A DNA stretch of 37,433 nucleotides, from assembly GCA_945863885.1 (NCBI GenBank), contig CAMAZY010000025.1, positions 1-37,433 on the forward strand. Reading direction: 5' to 3'. Below, in pieces: positions 7,004-14,731 of the stretch (position 1 is its first letter; every line of letters starts with the position of its first letter). Source of the DNA: an uncultured Clostridia bacterium (GTDB lineage Bacteria; Bacillota; Clostridia; Oscillospirales; Acutalibacteraceae). Both the position numbers and the translations under genes were made by a program. The notes beneath the pieces are model-generated. The model was not told where the DNA came from. It worked only from the letters and a program-made list of their open reading frames with translations, and searched no databases.

Positions 7004-7963
7004 TCATACCCTGGTTTCCAGCACCGTTACGTTTCCGAGAATGTCGAATTCGCCGAACGACGCCGGAACAAAAATGCTTTCACCCTTATAAAGCGTCATC
7101 GTGATGTCGTCTTTCATCAGCACGCCGTTTCCGTCGACGGCAACAAGCGACACAAACGAAGTTTCGTCGGCACAAAGCGATGCCTTTTCTTCGATTTCGA
7201 GCCGGTTGACCGTAAACAGATCACACGAAACCAAAAGCGTCTTACAAAATCCGTCAAGTTCTTCCCGTTCGCCCTGCGGCTCACCGCCTGCCAAAACGGG
7301 ATTGAGATTGATAACATCGACCGCCTTGTCGATATGAAGCTCTCTCGGCTTTCCGTTCTGAAGCCGGCCGTAGTCGTAAACCCGGTAGGTAACGTTCGAG
7401 TTCTGCTGAATTTCGGCAAGAAGAATCCCCTTGCCTATCGCATGAACCGTACCGGACTGAATAAGGAAGATGTCTCCCTTTTTCACCTTGACCCGGTTAA
7501 GGCCGTCTAACAGCGTTCCGTTTTCAATCGAAGCCCGAAGCTCCTGCTTCGTCATGCTTTGGCGAAGGCCGTAAATCAGTTCGGCGCCCTCTTCGCAGTC
7601 GAGAATATACCACGCTTCGGTTTTTCCGTACTGTCCCTCATTTTCCATGGCGTACTTGTCGTCGGGGTGCACCTGAACGGAAAGGTTGTCCTTAGCGTCA
7701 ATAAGCTTAATCAGAATCGGAAAATAATCGAACCTTTCCGCATTCTTTCCGAGACAGTCTTTTCCCTTTTCGGCTATAACCTGACTGAGGGTCATGCCGT
7801 CGTATCGTCCGCCGGAGACAACGCTTTCTCCGTCCTTGTGGCACGAAAGCACCCACGCTTCCGCCTGTTTTTCAAGCGGGGATTCCACCCCGTATTCCTC
7901 TTTGAGACGGTTTCCGCCCCAGATATAGTCCTTTACGGCAGGTATCAGCTTTAGCGGCTTCAA
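7004..7963 (-). CDS. manA: Mannose-6-phosphate isomerase, class I
   Basis: The enzyme interconverts mannose-6-phosphate and fructose-6-phosphate using zinc. Zinc-site motifs are visible: SVQVHPDD (Gln and His), GKTEAWY (Glu) and SGTVHAIG (His). QQNSNVTYRVYDYGR is another family signature. An ATG at 8005 would give 333 residues but has no ribosome site. A TTG at 7963 gives MKPLKLIPAVKDYIWGG, 319 residues, close to the Bacillus enzyme, and follows an AAGGA/GTGAT-like site; I prefer it. The protein is cytosolic. The gene is divergent from bofA and followed by the separately promoted glycerophosphodiesterase gene. Function is sure; the start is uncertain. Confidence 0.93.
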   Translation of the reverse strand: MKPLKLIPAVKDYIWGGNRLKEEYGVESPLEKQAEAWVLSCHKDGESVVSGGRYDGMTLSQVIAEKGKDCLGKNAERFDYFPILIKLIDAKDNLSVQVHPDDKYAMENEGQYGKTEAWYILDCEEGAELIYGLRQSMTKQELRASIENGTLLDGLNRVKVKKGDIFLIQSGTVHAIGKGILLAEIQQNSNVTYRVYDYGRLQNGKPRELHIDKAVDVINLNPVLAGGEPQGEREELDGFCKTLLVSCDLFTVNRLEIEEKASLCADETSFVSLVAVDGNGVLMKDDITMTLYKGESIFVPASFGEFDILGNVTVLETRV

Positions 7964-8032
7964 ATCAATCACTTTCCTTCGGTATATTTTTGAACTTTTT
8001 TTCATAATAATGAAACAGTCAGAACGATATAG

Positions 8033-8046
8033 GTCATCCGGATGAC
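8033..8046. promoter_or_regulatory. 14-bp perfect palindrome before bofA
   Basis: GTCATCCGGATGAC is perfectly self-complementary and ends one base before the AGGAG ribosome site of bofA, in the manA-bofA divergent region. It may be a regulator site or a leader hairpin; no known operator is recognised. Confidence 0.4.
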
Positions 8047-8062
8047 AGGAGTTGAACCGACC

Positions 8063-8323
8063 ATGGATTTTAACTGTAAAACCCTTTTGGGTCTGCTGAT
8101 TGTATCAGGTATCATTATACTTTTTTCTATGCTCAAAAGCAAGAGGTTTTTCCGCTCGCTTCTCTTTTCGGCGGCTTGCGGAATCTGCACGCTGTTTGCG
8201 GTGAATATGCTGTCCGCCGTCACGGGCGTCTCTATCGGGTTCAACCCCGTAACCGCCGGCATCTGCGCCGTCGGCGGAACTCCGGCCGTAATCCTTTTGC
8301 TTGTAAGCCGTCTGATGCTATGA
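8063..8323 (+). CDS. bofA: BofA-like pro-sigma-K processing inhibitor family protein
   Basis: In Bacillus BofA holds the SpoIVFB protease inactive in the outer forespore membrane until pro-sigma-K processing is needed. This 86-residue protein has two hydrophobic segments and the family C-terminus: VNMLSAVTGVSIGFNPVT followed by GGTPAVILLLV, equivalent to the Bacillus region N..G..(V/I)P.N..T....G.PG. The Bacillus protein is 87 residues. The ATG at 8063 follows CAGGAG; an ATG at 8042 would lie upstream of that site. The gene is alone on the plus strand and its 3' end overlaps the convergent amidase gene by 6 bp. It supports sporulation ability but could have drifted in function in a clostridial lineage. 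Confidence 0.82.
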   Translation: MDFNCKTLLGLLIVSGIIILFSMLKSKRFFRSLLFSAACGICTLFAVNMLSAVTGVSIGFNPVTAGICAVGGTPAVILLLVSRLML

Positions 8324-11143
8324 ACAAATAAACTTTTCAATGCCGTCGCTTATCGCTGCGGCTATTTTTTCTCTTGACGCCGTATCCGCCATGACTGCAC
8401 AGTCGTCGTTATTCGTCACATACCCGACCTCAATCAGAACGGACGGGCACTCCTCGAGTCTTGTCACGCTGAACGGGTGGAAATCACAGCCTCTTGAAAG
8501 CTTCGTCTGCTTTTCGGGCGAAGAGGCATAAAGCTCTTTCCATACGGAAACGAGTTCGTCATAAATGCTTTTGGCAAGCGGCTTTGACATCGGGCGGAAA
8601 TAATACGCCGACGTTCCGTAATTCGAAGCGTTTAACGAGCCGTTGCCGTGAAGACTGATATACACGTCGGGCTTTACGCTTCTTGCGATTGCCTTTCTTT
8701 CTTCAAGACTGAGCGTGCTGTCGCCGCTTCTTGTCAGATACACCGTCGCTCCCCTTTTCCGAAGCTCGTTCATGACGGCGACCGCCGTATTGAAATTGAG
8801 ATCCGCTTCTCTGACCGCACCGGAATAGCCGACGGCGCCGGAATCCTTTCCGCCGTGCCCGGGGTCGAGCAGAATGACCGCACCTTTCAAGGTCTGCGGC
8901 TTATTGTGTATCGTTAAAACCAGATTATCGTTTGCGTCGTACGAAAGACTGTACCCGTAATACTTTCCCTTTTGCCGAAGCGGCATCGTAAGCGTTACAC
9001 AGCCCGACGACGAATCGGTTCCCCACGAAGCGGAGGACACAACGTCGCTTGCGGACACATCGATTTTTCCCGAAGCCGAGGTCGTATGATAAAACGTAAA
9101 CTGAATATACTCGGCAGTGAAGCTTTCCACATTATAAAGCTTGTTGTAGCCCGAGTGATACGACTGCGGCGCAAAACCGAAGGAATACGGAACTTTCCAT
9201 TTTGTCGACAGTCTGACCGTCAGCTCGCCGCCGTCCGATGAACACGACACGACCGAAAGGCTGTTAGCGCCCATATCGTATTTTTCAAGCAGCATTACGT
9301 TTTCCCGCAAGACCCGCCGTCCGCACGCAAGCTCATAAAAATACCGTGTCTTTTCCTCTTCGCTGTCGTACGCCTCGCTTTGACCGACAACGTAGTCCAT
9401 GGTGCCTTTGGCGAGCGTCGTATAAAACGGAACAAAAGCGTCGCTGTTCGTGCCCGCCGGCCAGGTGTCGGCATATTCATTCATCACAACGCACATCTGA
9501 TTTCCGGTGTACGGGATCGACGGAATCTCAACGGTTTCGTAAGTGGTACCCACGGTCGGCACCTGTGTCACGGCGCTGACCGACACATCACCGTTCGAAA
9601 ATGAAGTCGACGCTTCCTTACCGTCGTTTGAAGCGGGAAGCGTAACCGCAGCAGACGTTGTCGTTTCGGGTACGGAGTAAACCACGGTCGGTCCGTCCGC
9701 CGTTTCGGTTTTTGAATCAAGAATCGCCGTTACATGAAGCTGTCCGATGGACTCAAGCTCGATCCGGCTGTCAGGCATTCTGATTGTCGCCGTATACCGG
9801 CGGTAGCCGCCGCTTTCATAGCCGCTGTCCTTCGCCTTTACGGTTTTTGCCCCGACCTTGACAGTGACCTCGCTGCCGCTTGCCGCATAGACGGTAAGCT
9901 TGATTTTTTGGCTCATATAGGCCGTGATGTTCGGCATCGGTTCAACGGACTTGATCAGATTTCCGCTGAAACGGGCTTTGATTTTGTATGTAATCTTCTC
10001 TCCGTTCTGGCTGATGACGAACTTGTTCAGTCCCGTCTTCAAAGACAGCTCAATGATTGCTGTTCCGTCGGCGTCAAAAAGAAAGCTTTCCCCGTCAAGA
10101 TAAGCCGGATAAAGGCTTGAGCCGTTGATTTTCAGCGAGAGGGTATAGTTGTCCGTTTCGGACACTTCCCCGTTATAGCCGTCGATTCCAAGCTTCTGAA
10201 AGGCGGTCGCCATGACAATACCGTCTTTGACATATTGCTCAACGGCCGAAAAACAGCATTGACGGTTTTCCTCGGCGTCCCGGTAGGAGTTAAACACGAC
10301 CGCCTTGACTTTTGCGCTTTTTTCCGTCTCAATAAGCGAAGAAAGAAGCAGGGACGGTGCAAGCTTGTCCCCGGAAAACGGGGACAGATCAAACGAAACC
10401 GCCGTGGGCACTTGCGATTTTTCCGCCGTTTTAAGCATCTTTTCAACCGATTTTTCAAAGTCGTCCTTATTGTCTGCGGTGCCTTGGGAAAGCAGAAGCA
10501 AGTCAAGATGCGACGCATCAAGCTCCAGAGAAGAAAGCTCTTTGTAAGACAGCGGAAGCGATAAAATCAGTCTTTCATCGCTCTTCCCTTTCAGCTTTTT
10601 GTTAAGCGACATGAGTTTTTTGTTAACCGATGCGGCTTTTGCCTTTCCGACTCCGGTGAGCACGATTCCGTCGATGTTTTTGCTTTCGGCAAGCGAGGCG
10701 ATATAGGAGACCGGGAAAGAAGCGTCAACTTCCGCATAAACCGTCAGCTTCTTTTCTTTCAGTGCTTTGACAAACGAATAAAAGGCGGCATTTTTCTCTT
10801 TGTCCGGCTTCGTTCCATCTTTTTCGGCGTCATATTTTTTCGAAAACGCCTTCGCTTTTATGATCACACTTTTACAAAAACCGTTTTCGAGCGAGGAAAC
10901 GACGTTCGCCCGTTCCTCCTTGGCTTCGGCTTCGTCGGAATCGGAAAAATCAATGTCCGCTCCTTCTTCGATACGCATCATAAACTCGTTGTCCGACGCC
11001 TTGACGACAGGTTCCGTGACCGTTCCGGTGCTTTCCTGTTTAAGCGTTGCTTCGCTTTTCTGTGCAAAACAAGCCGCTATGATGACGGCTGCGACCATTA
11101 CCGCAACCGCCGCCGCAATAATCCATATCCTTTTCTTTTTCAT
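8318..11143 (-). CDS. Large N-acetylmuramoyl-L-alanine amidase with N-terminal barrel-like region
   Basis: The C-terminal ~190 residues (about 752-941) are an Amidase_3 zinc amidase that cuts the MurNAc-L-Ala bond of peptidoglycan. Ligands are His763 in LLDPGHGG, Glu779 in READLN and His832 in ISLHGNG; catalytic Glu905 is in VLIEVGYVTN. The N-terminus has an uncleaved or cleavable membrane segment (residues ~5-27). Residues ~75-320 look like a degenerate alpha/beta barrel (SVIIKAKAF, LTVYAEVDASF, IDGIVLTGVG, LILSLPLS) resembling the glycosidase-like neighbour. The middle (~330-740) is rich in beta strands and Ser/Thr. The 941-residue length is far above a simple CwlD. It follows the glycosidase lipoprotein gene by 19 bp, probably as an operon. 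It acts outside the membrane in wall remodelling, perhaps during sporulation. Confidence 0.88.
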   Translation of the reverse strand: MKKKRIWIIAAAVAVMVAAVIIAACFAQKSEATLKQESTGTVTEPVVKASDNEFMMRIEEGADIDFSDSDEAEAKEERANVVSSLENGFCKSVIIKAKAFSKKYDAEKDGTKPDKEKNAAFYSFVKALKEKKLTVYAEVDASFPVSYIASLAESKNIDGIVLTGVGKAKAASVNKKLMSLNKKLKGKSDERLILSLPLSYKELSSLELDASHLDLLLLSQGTADNKDDFEKSVEKMLKTAEKSQVPTAVSFDLSPFSGDKLAPSLLLSSLIETEKSAKVKAVVFNSYRDAEENRQCCFSAVEQYVKDGIVMATAFQKLGIDGYNGEVSETDNYTLSLKINGSSLYPAYLDGESFLFDADGTAIIELSLKTGLNKFVISQNGEKITYKIKARFSGNLIKSVEPMPNITAYMSQKIKLTVYAASGSEVTVKVGAKTVKAKDSGYESGGYRRYTATIRMPDSRIELESIGQLHVTAILDSKTETADGPTVVYSVPETTTSAAVTLPASNDGKEASTSFSNGDVSVSAVTQVPTVGTTYETVEIPSIPYTGNQMCVVMNEYADTWPAGTNSDAFVPFYTTLAKGTMDYVVGQSEAYDSEEEKTRYFYELACGRRVLRENVMLLEKYDMGANSLSVVSCSSDGGELTVRLSTKWKVPYSFGFAPQSYHSGYNKLYNVESFTAEYIQFTFYHTTSASGKIDVSASDVVSSASWGTDSSSGCVTLTMPLRQKGKYYGYSLSYDANDNLVLTIHNKPQTLKGAVILLDPGHGGKDSGAVGYSGAVREADLNFNTAVAVMNELRKRGATVYLTRSGDSTLSLEERKAIARSVKPDVYISLHGNGSLNASNYGTSAYYFRPMSKPLAKSIYDELVSVWKELYASSPEKQTKLSRGCDFHPFSVTRLEECPSVLIEVGYVTNNDDCAVMADTASREKIAAAISDGIEKFICS

Positions 11144-11162
11144 ATATCGTTCTCTTTCCGTT

Positions 11163-12410
11163 TTACTCTTTTCTTGTTTCTTTTGAGTATATCATATTAT
11201 AAAGATTTTGTATCTCTTTTTCCTGAAAATTTACAAATTTTATACTGTAAAGACAATATCCGTCGATTCCGCTTTCCGCTGCGGCTTTCACCTGTCTTGC
11301 AATAATGTCGCAGTTTTGTGTCCACTCGTCCTTTCCCGTTTCGCCCGCATATTCGTCCGGTTGGCCGATCTTATAAAGGGCAAGGCCTGCAAAAAGCTTT
11401 GTGTTGCCGCAGGCGGTCTTTTTCCATTCGGCAAGACACTTTTCAAACGGCTGACTTTCGTTTTCGAAGCCAAAATAGATTTGCGGAATCATCACGTCGC
11501 AGTAGCCGTCCTCCCGCAGCCACCGCCTGACATCGGCATAATGAACCGAAATATTCTTTTCGATATTGCCCGACGGGCTGACGGAAAAGATCTTGTCGTC
11601 CCCGAACGCTTTCACCGTTTCGTAAATGCTTTTGACAAGCCGGCTGACGTTTTCACGGCGCCAGTCATCGATCGTTTCGGTTCCGCCGTTTTTCTTGTAA
11701 GCCGCATACTGCTTTTTGTCAAAGCCGTTTCCGGTATCCGGATAAAAATAGTCGTCGATATGGATTCCCGAAAGCTCGTATCCGCTTAATAGCTCCCTTA
11801 CGGCGTCCGTCACAAGGCGCACCGTCCTTTCGCTTGCCGGATTATAATACAGACCCTCTCCGGCTCTGACCACATCGCCGCTTCCGCTTTGATAAAGCGT
11901 ACAGGCTCTTTCGTTTTGATCAAGCTTTCCGATATCAAACACCGACTGAATCCGATACGGATTGATCCATGCGTGAACCCCGATAGAAAGCTTTTTGGCT
12001 TGTTCGATAATCACGCTTAACGCATCAAACGGCAGCTTGTCCCCTCTTTTTCCGGCAAAAACGGCGCTTGACGGATAAATCTGAGACGGATAGATCGAAT
12101 CCGAAAACGAAACCGCATGAACAAAGACGTCGCTCACCCCGAGCTTTTTGGCGTTTTCCAAAAGAGAAGCGATATATCCGCCGTATTCCTCCCGGCTGCA
12201 ATCGTTTTCGGGGGGCTTCAGTTCAAGATACGAAATCCATGCGGCACAGCGGATATCCGATTTGTTGAACAAAAAATCGCCGTCATCGTTTCCGGCGGCA
12301 GGGTTATCAAAATCGATCACGTCTTTCGAGTCCTCGGAAAACAGCCCGTTCGAGCAGGAGCAAAGAAACAGCATGACGGGTAAAAGCAGCAAAATAAGAA
12401 TTCGTTTCAT
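11163..12410 (-). CDS. Family 10-like glycosyl hydrolase lipoprotein (DUF187/GHL10)
   Basis: The 415-residue protein has a lipoprotein signal (ILILLLLPVMLFLCSCSN; lipid on Cys18 or Cys20). The rest is a GHL10 TIM barrel: RCAAWISYLEL, SDVFVHAVSFSDSIYPS, IGVHAWINPYRI, LYYNPAS, GIHIDDYFYPD with the acidic pair, IFSVSPSGN and DVMIPQIYFGFEN. YngK-type proteins of this family are thought to cut glycosidic bonds in wall glycans, but the substrate is unproven. The start follows GGGAGG by 6 bases. The amidase gene lies 19 bp downstream, so a glycan hydrolase and a peptide-stem amidase are likely made together on the outer membrane face. Confidence 0.9.
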   Translation of the reverse strand: MKRILILLLLPVMLFLCSCSNGLFSEDSKDVIDFDNPAAGNDDGDFLFNKSDIRCAAWISYLELKPPENDCSREEYGGYIASLLENAKKLGVSDVFVHAVSFSDSIYPSQIYPSSAVFAGKRGDKLPFDALSVIIEQAKKLSIGVHAWINPYRIQSVFDIGKLDQNERACTLYQSGSGDVVRAGEGLYYNPASERTVRLVTDAVRELLSGYELSGIHIDDYFYPDTGNGFDKKQYAAYKKNGGTETIDDWRRENVSRLVKSIYETVKAFGDDKIFSVSPSGNIEKNISVHYADVRRWLREDGYCDVMIPQIYFGFENESQPFEKCLAEWKKTACGNTKLFAGLALYKIGQPDEYAGETGKDEWTQNCDIIARQVKAAAESGIDGYCLYSIKFVNFQEKEIQNLYNMIYSKETRKE

Positions 12411-12485
12411 CTCATACCTCCCGGTTGGTCAATCTGTCCGGGTCTTTCCGGTGCCCGGATTTTCGGTTTCATCTTCTGATAGCTC

Positions 12486-12514
12486 TTGACTTTCGCCAAA
12501 AAAAATAATAGGAT
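12486..12514 (+). promoter_or_regulatory. Promoter of the zinc-ribbon/DUF1294 pair
   Basis: TTGACT (12486-12491) and TAGGAT (12509-12514) are 17 bases apart, about 30 bases before the start codon. Confidence 0.55.
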
Positions 12515-12543
12515 ATACGTATCATATGCAAGGAGGAACAAGA

Positions 12544-12837
12544 ATGGCACTCAATTTTTTCGATAAATCCTATATCAAAAGCCACGGCATTTCCAATAAA
12601 GTAATCTGTCCCGACTGTAAAAAGACGGTGGAAATGGGACTTTTCGAAACGCTCGACGTATCCGCCGTTGCGATTTTTCTTGAAAAAGAAATGTCGGAAT
12701 ATTTTTCGGTCTGTCCGTCCTGCTCGGGTATTTTCGCTGTCAATCCTATGTTTATGAAAGAAAAGGAAAAAGGTACGTTTTGTATTCTGACGGCGGACGA
12801 TCTGACTTCGCTTAAGGGCACCGATGGAAGCCTTTGA
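12544..12837 (+). CDS. Small zinc-ribbon protein, function unknown
   Basis: The 97-residue protein has two CxxC pairs, CPDC near residue 23 and CPSC near residue 57, likely one structural zinc site. It has no signal peptide or membrane segment. I do not recognise the family. AAGGAGG precedes the ATG at 12544; an in-frame ATG at 12526 would lie before that site and is rejected. The 3' end overlaps the DUF1294 gene by 14 bp, so the pair is probably co-translated. A role with the membrane partner is possible but unproven. Confidence 0.8.
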   Translation: MALNFFDKSYIKSHGISNKVICPDCKKTVEMGLFETLDVSAVAIFLEKEMSEYFSVCPSCSGIFAVNPMFMKEKEKGTFCILTADDLTSLKGTDGSL

Positions 12838-13114
12838 TTTTTTCAAAGCCGTCGGCATCGTTGCTGCTGTCTTTTCCGTCCTTGCCGTCCTTTTCACCGT
12901 CGCCGACAAGCTTTTCGCCAAACGGCACAAACGCCGAATACCCGAAAACACGCTGATTCTTGTCGGAATATTCGGCGGCGCCGCTTTTGAATATATCACG
13001 ATGAAGCTCATTCATCATAAAACCCTGCACAAAAAGTTCATGGTCGGTCTTCCGTTGATTTTTCTTCTTCAGCTTGCCGCTTTAACGGCAATATACGTTT
13101 TCTTTTTCCGATAA
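12824..13114 (+). CDS. DUF1294 membrane protein
   Basis: The 96-residue protein has three hydrophobic helices (about 7-25, 44-60, 74-95). The family motifs are clear: DKLFAKRHKRRIPENTL, GIFGGAAFE and HHKTLHKKFMVGLP, the conserved arginine/PE and HKT.H signatures of DUF1294. The molecular function is unknown. It overlaps the upstream zinc-ribbon gene by 14 bp. It converges on sipL with only 2 bp between stop codons and no hairpin between them, so transcripts of the two genes may overlap. Confidence 0.88.
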   Translation: MEAFDFFKAVGIVAAVFSVLAVLFTVADKLFAKRHKRRIPENTLILVGIFGGAAFEYITMKLIHHKTLHKKFMVGLPLIFLLQLAALTAIYVFFFR

Positions 13115-13116
13115 TC

Positions 13117-14649
13117 TCAGCACGGGATCATAATCATTCTGTCCTCGTTGACTGTATCCGTTTCAATACCGTTTTCTTCCTTGATGCCGGAAAGAACGGT
13201 ATTGTATTTTTTTGCAATCGACCAAAGGCTTTCGCCCTTTTTGCAGTAGCAGACAGCGATTGTGCAGTCCTTTTTCGGCTTCTTCTTTTCTTCGTCCGGC
13301 TTGACGGAAACAAGTACCCTTTCACTTGTCACCGCAAAAACGTCCGCCATGACGTAAAAGCTCATAGTGAGCTTCGCCTTGTTTTCGGCTTCCGCTTCAC
13401 ATTTTACACCCGTTACGGTCAGCACCGGATGACATCTGATTTTTTCACAGGGCTTTTTCAGACTTTCTTCAATATCAAAGTCGACGCTTCTTTGCGCTGT
13501 CTGAAGCCTGCCCTCTTCGTCGGTAAAGATCACGTCGACTGCGGCCGTCGCTTTTATCAGCAGCCCCTTTTCGTCAAGAATCGGCTCTGCACTGCATTTT
13601 ACGGCTCTTGCGTCGAGCACACTGCCGATTTTCGAACACGGCAATTCAACCGTACGGGATATGCTGTCGTTTTTTTCGAGCGTCTGGGCAAGAGAAAGAA
13701 AATCAAGCTCCCGGTACTCGCTTTCGGTTTCGCATCCGGTGCAATAGCAGTCCGAAATCACCGTAACATCGCTTTCAACCGTCGAACAGACGACTGCGCT
13801 GACCTTCGCCGCCGCTTCAAGCAGTCTGCACTTTCCGCTTGCGTCGGTTTTCGGCTCAAGAATCAGGGATCTTACAAACAGACGGACATTATTCATGCCG
13901 TCCTCCGTCAATCCCGGAAGCTCGACGATCTGACTGATCGGCATATCATGGCGGCGGGAAACAAGACCTCTTTCATCGCTGTCCTCACAGTATACGATTT
14001 CAAGCTTAAGCTCACCTTTAATTAAGAGCTTGCCCGTAACAGCCTTGACCGATTCAATTAAGGCGACAGCCGTCCGGCTGACGATTTTACCGATCGGCTT
14101 TTCGGTTTCGCTAAGTTCAATCGTCTCGGAAAGATCAAAGGTCTTTTCCCCCGTTACGGTGCCGCTGACAGCTTTGACACAGTGGGTCAGGGTCTGAAAA
14201 TCCGCACTGTCGTGTATAACCGGCAATTCGCTTTCCTTTGCGCCGAAGATTTTGATATTGACGGCTACGCTTGCGCTGACCGCCGCTCTGCGCTGGCTTT
14301 CCGCACGGCAGTTGACGTATTCGACCTCCGCCGCCGCATAGGCACAGGCGTTTTCGGGCATATTTTTCACGTCGGTATATTTTGTAAATTCAGCCGTCTT
14401 GTCAAAGCAGTCGATTTTTTCGTCGTCGTTAACATACAGCAGTCTGATAAGAAGACTCCCCCGTACGTTGACTCTGTCGCCGCTTATCTGGACGCTGACC
14501 ACGTCCGGAGTCAGCGAGCATTTTAAAATGCGCTTGATGTCCGAGCAATAGTCGGGCAGATTCAGCTGTTCATCAACACTTTGGGTTACCGAGTCTTCGA
14601 AGAAGCACTTCGGGGTCACAATTTTCACTTTTTCCTGTTCAAATTTCAT
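13117..14649 (-). CDS. sipL: SipL-like spore morphogenesis protein (SPOCS/DUF3794 + LysM)
   Basis: The 510-residue protein carries repeated SPOCS (DUF3794) domains, seen from residues 1-200 (QLNLPDYCSDIKRILKCS, VNVRGSLLIRLLYVNDD) and again at 150-300 and 310-430. The C-terminal ~45 residues form a LysM module (KKGESLWSIAKKYNT, IMIP). This architecture matches Clostridioides SipL, which binds the SpoIVA coat-basement ATPase and recruits the spore coat. It acts on the forespore surface in the mother cell. GGAAGGTG precedes the start. A sigma-E-like promoter is visible upstream. LysM probably helps bind SpoIVA rather than peptidoglycan. Together with bofA this argues for sporulation. Confidence 0.9.
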   Translation of the reverse strand: MKFEQEKVKIVTPKCFFEDSVTQSVDEQLNLPDYCSDIKRILKCSLTPDVVSVQISGDRVNVRGSLLIRLLYVNDDEKIDCFDKTAEFTKYTDVKNMPENACAYAAAEVEYVNCRAESQRRAAVSASVAVNIKIFGAKESELPVIHDSADFQTLTHCVKAVSGTVTGEKTFDLSETIELSETEKPIGKIVSRTAVALIESVKAVTGKLLIKGELKLEIVYCEDSDERGLVSRRHDMPISQIVELPGLTEDGMNNVRLFVRSLILEPKTDASGKCRLLEAAAKVSAVVCSTVESDVTVISDCYCTGCETESEYRELDFLSLAQTLEKNDSISRTVELPCSKIGSVLDARAVKCSAEPILDEKGLLIKATAAVDVIFTDEEGRLQTAQRSVDFDIEESLKKPCEKIRCHPVLTVTGVKCEAEAENKAKLTMSFYVMADVFAVTSERVLVSVKPDEEKKKPKKDCTIAVCYCKKGESLWSIAKKYNTVLSGIKEENGIETDTVNEDRMIMIPC

Positions 14650-14675
14650 TTTACTGCACCTTCCTTCTAAGTCAT

Positions 14676-14704
14676 TACTATTCGTGCAGCACTCGGAATA
14701 TGAT
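14676..14704 (-). promoter_or_regulatory. Candidate sigma-E-type promoter of sipL
   Basis: On the minus strand TCATATT (14698-14704), a good sigma-E -35, is followed after 14 bases by AATAGTAA, a weaker match to the CATACANT -10. The spacing fits, and sipL is a mother-cell gene in Clostridioides. No SigA promoter is apparent here. Confidence 0.4.
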
Positions 14705-14705
14705 A

Positions 14706-14731
14706 AAACCGCCTTGAAATCAAAGCGGTTT
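14706..14731. terminator. Hairpin at the 3' end of the XRE regulator gene
   Basis: AAACCGC, then TTGA-AA-TCAA, then GCGGTTT form a hairpin with one mismatch that includes the regulator's stop codon. T-runs follow on both strands (stronger on plus). It probably terminates the regulator transcript before sipL. Confidence 0.55.

Noticed and set aside
12437-12459. Hairpin TCCGGG/CCCGGA as a terminator
   Set aside because: It lies upstream of both divergent genes with no gene ending there and a weak T-run.
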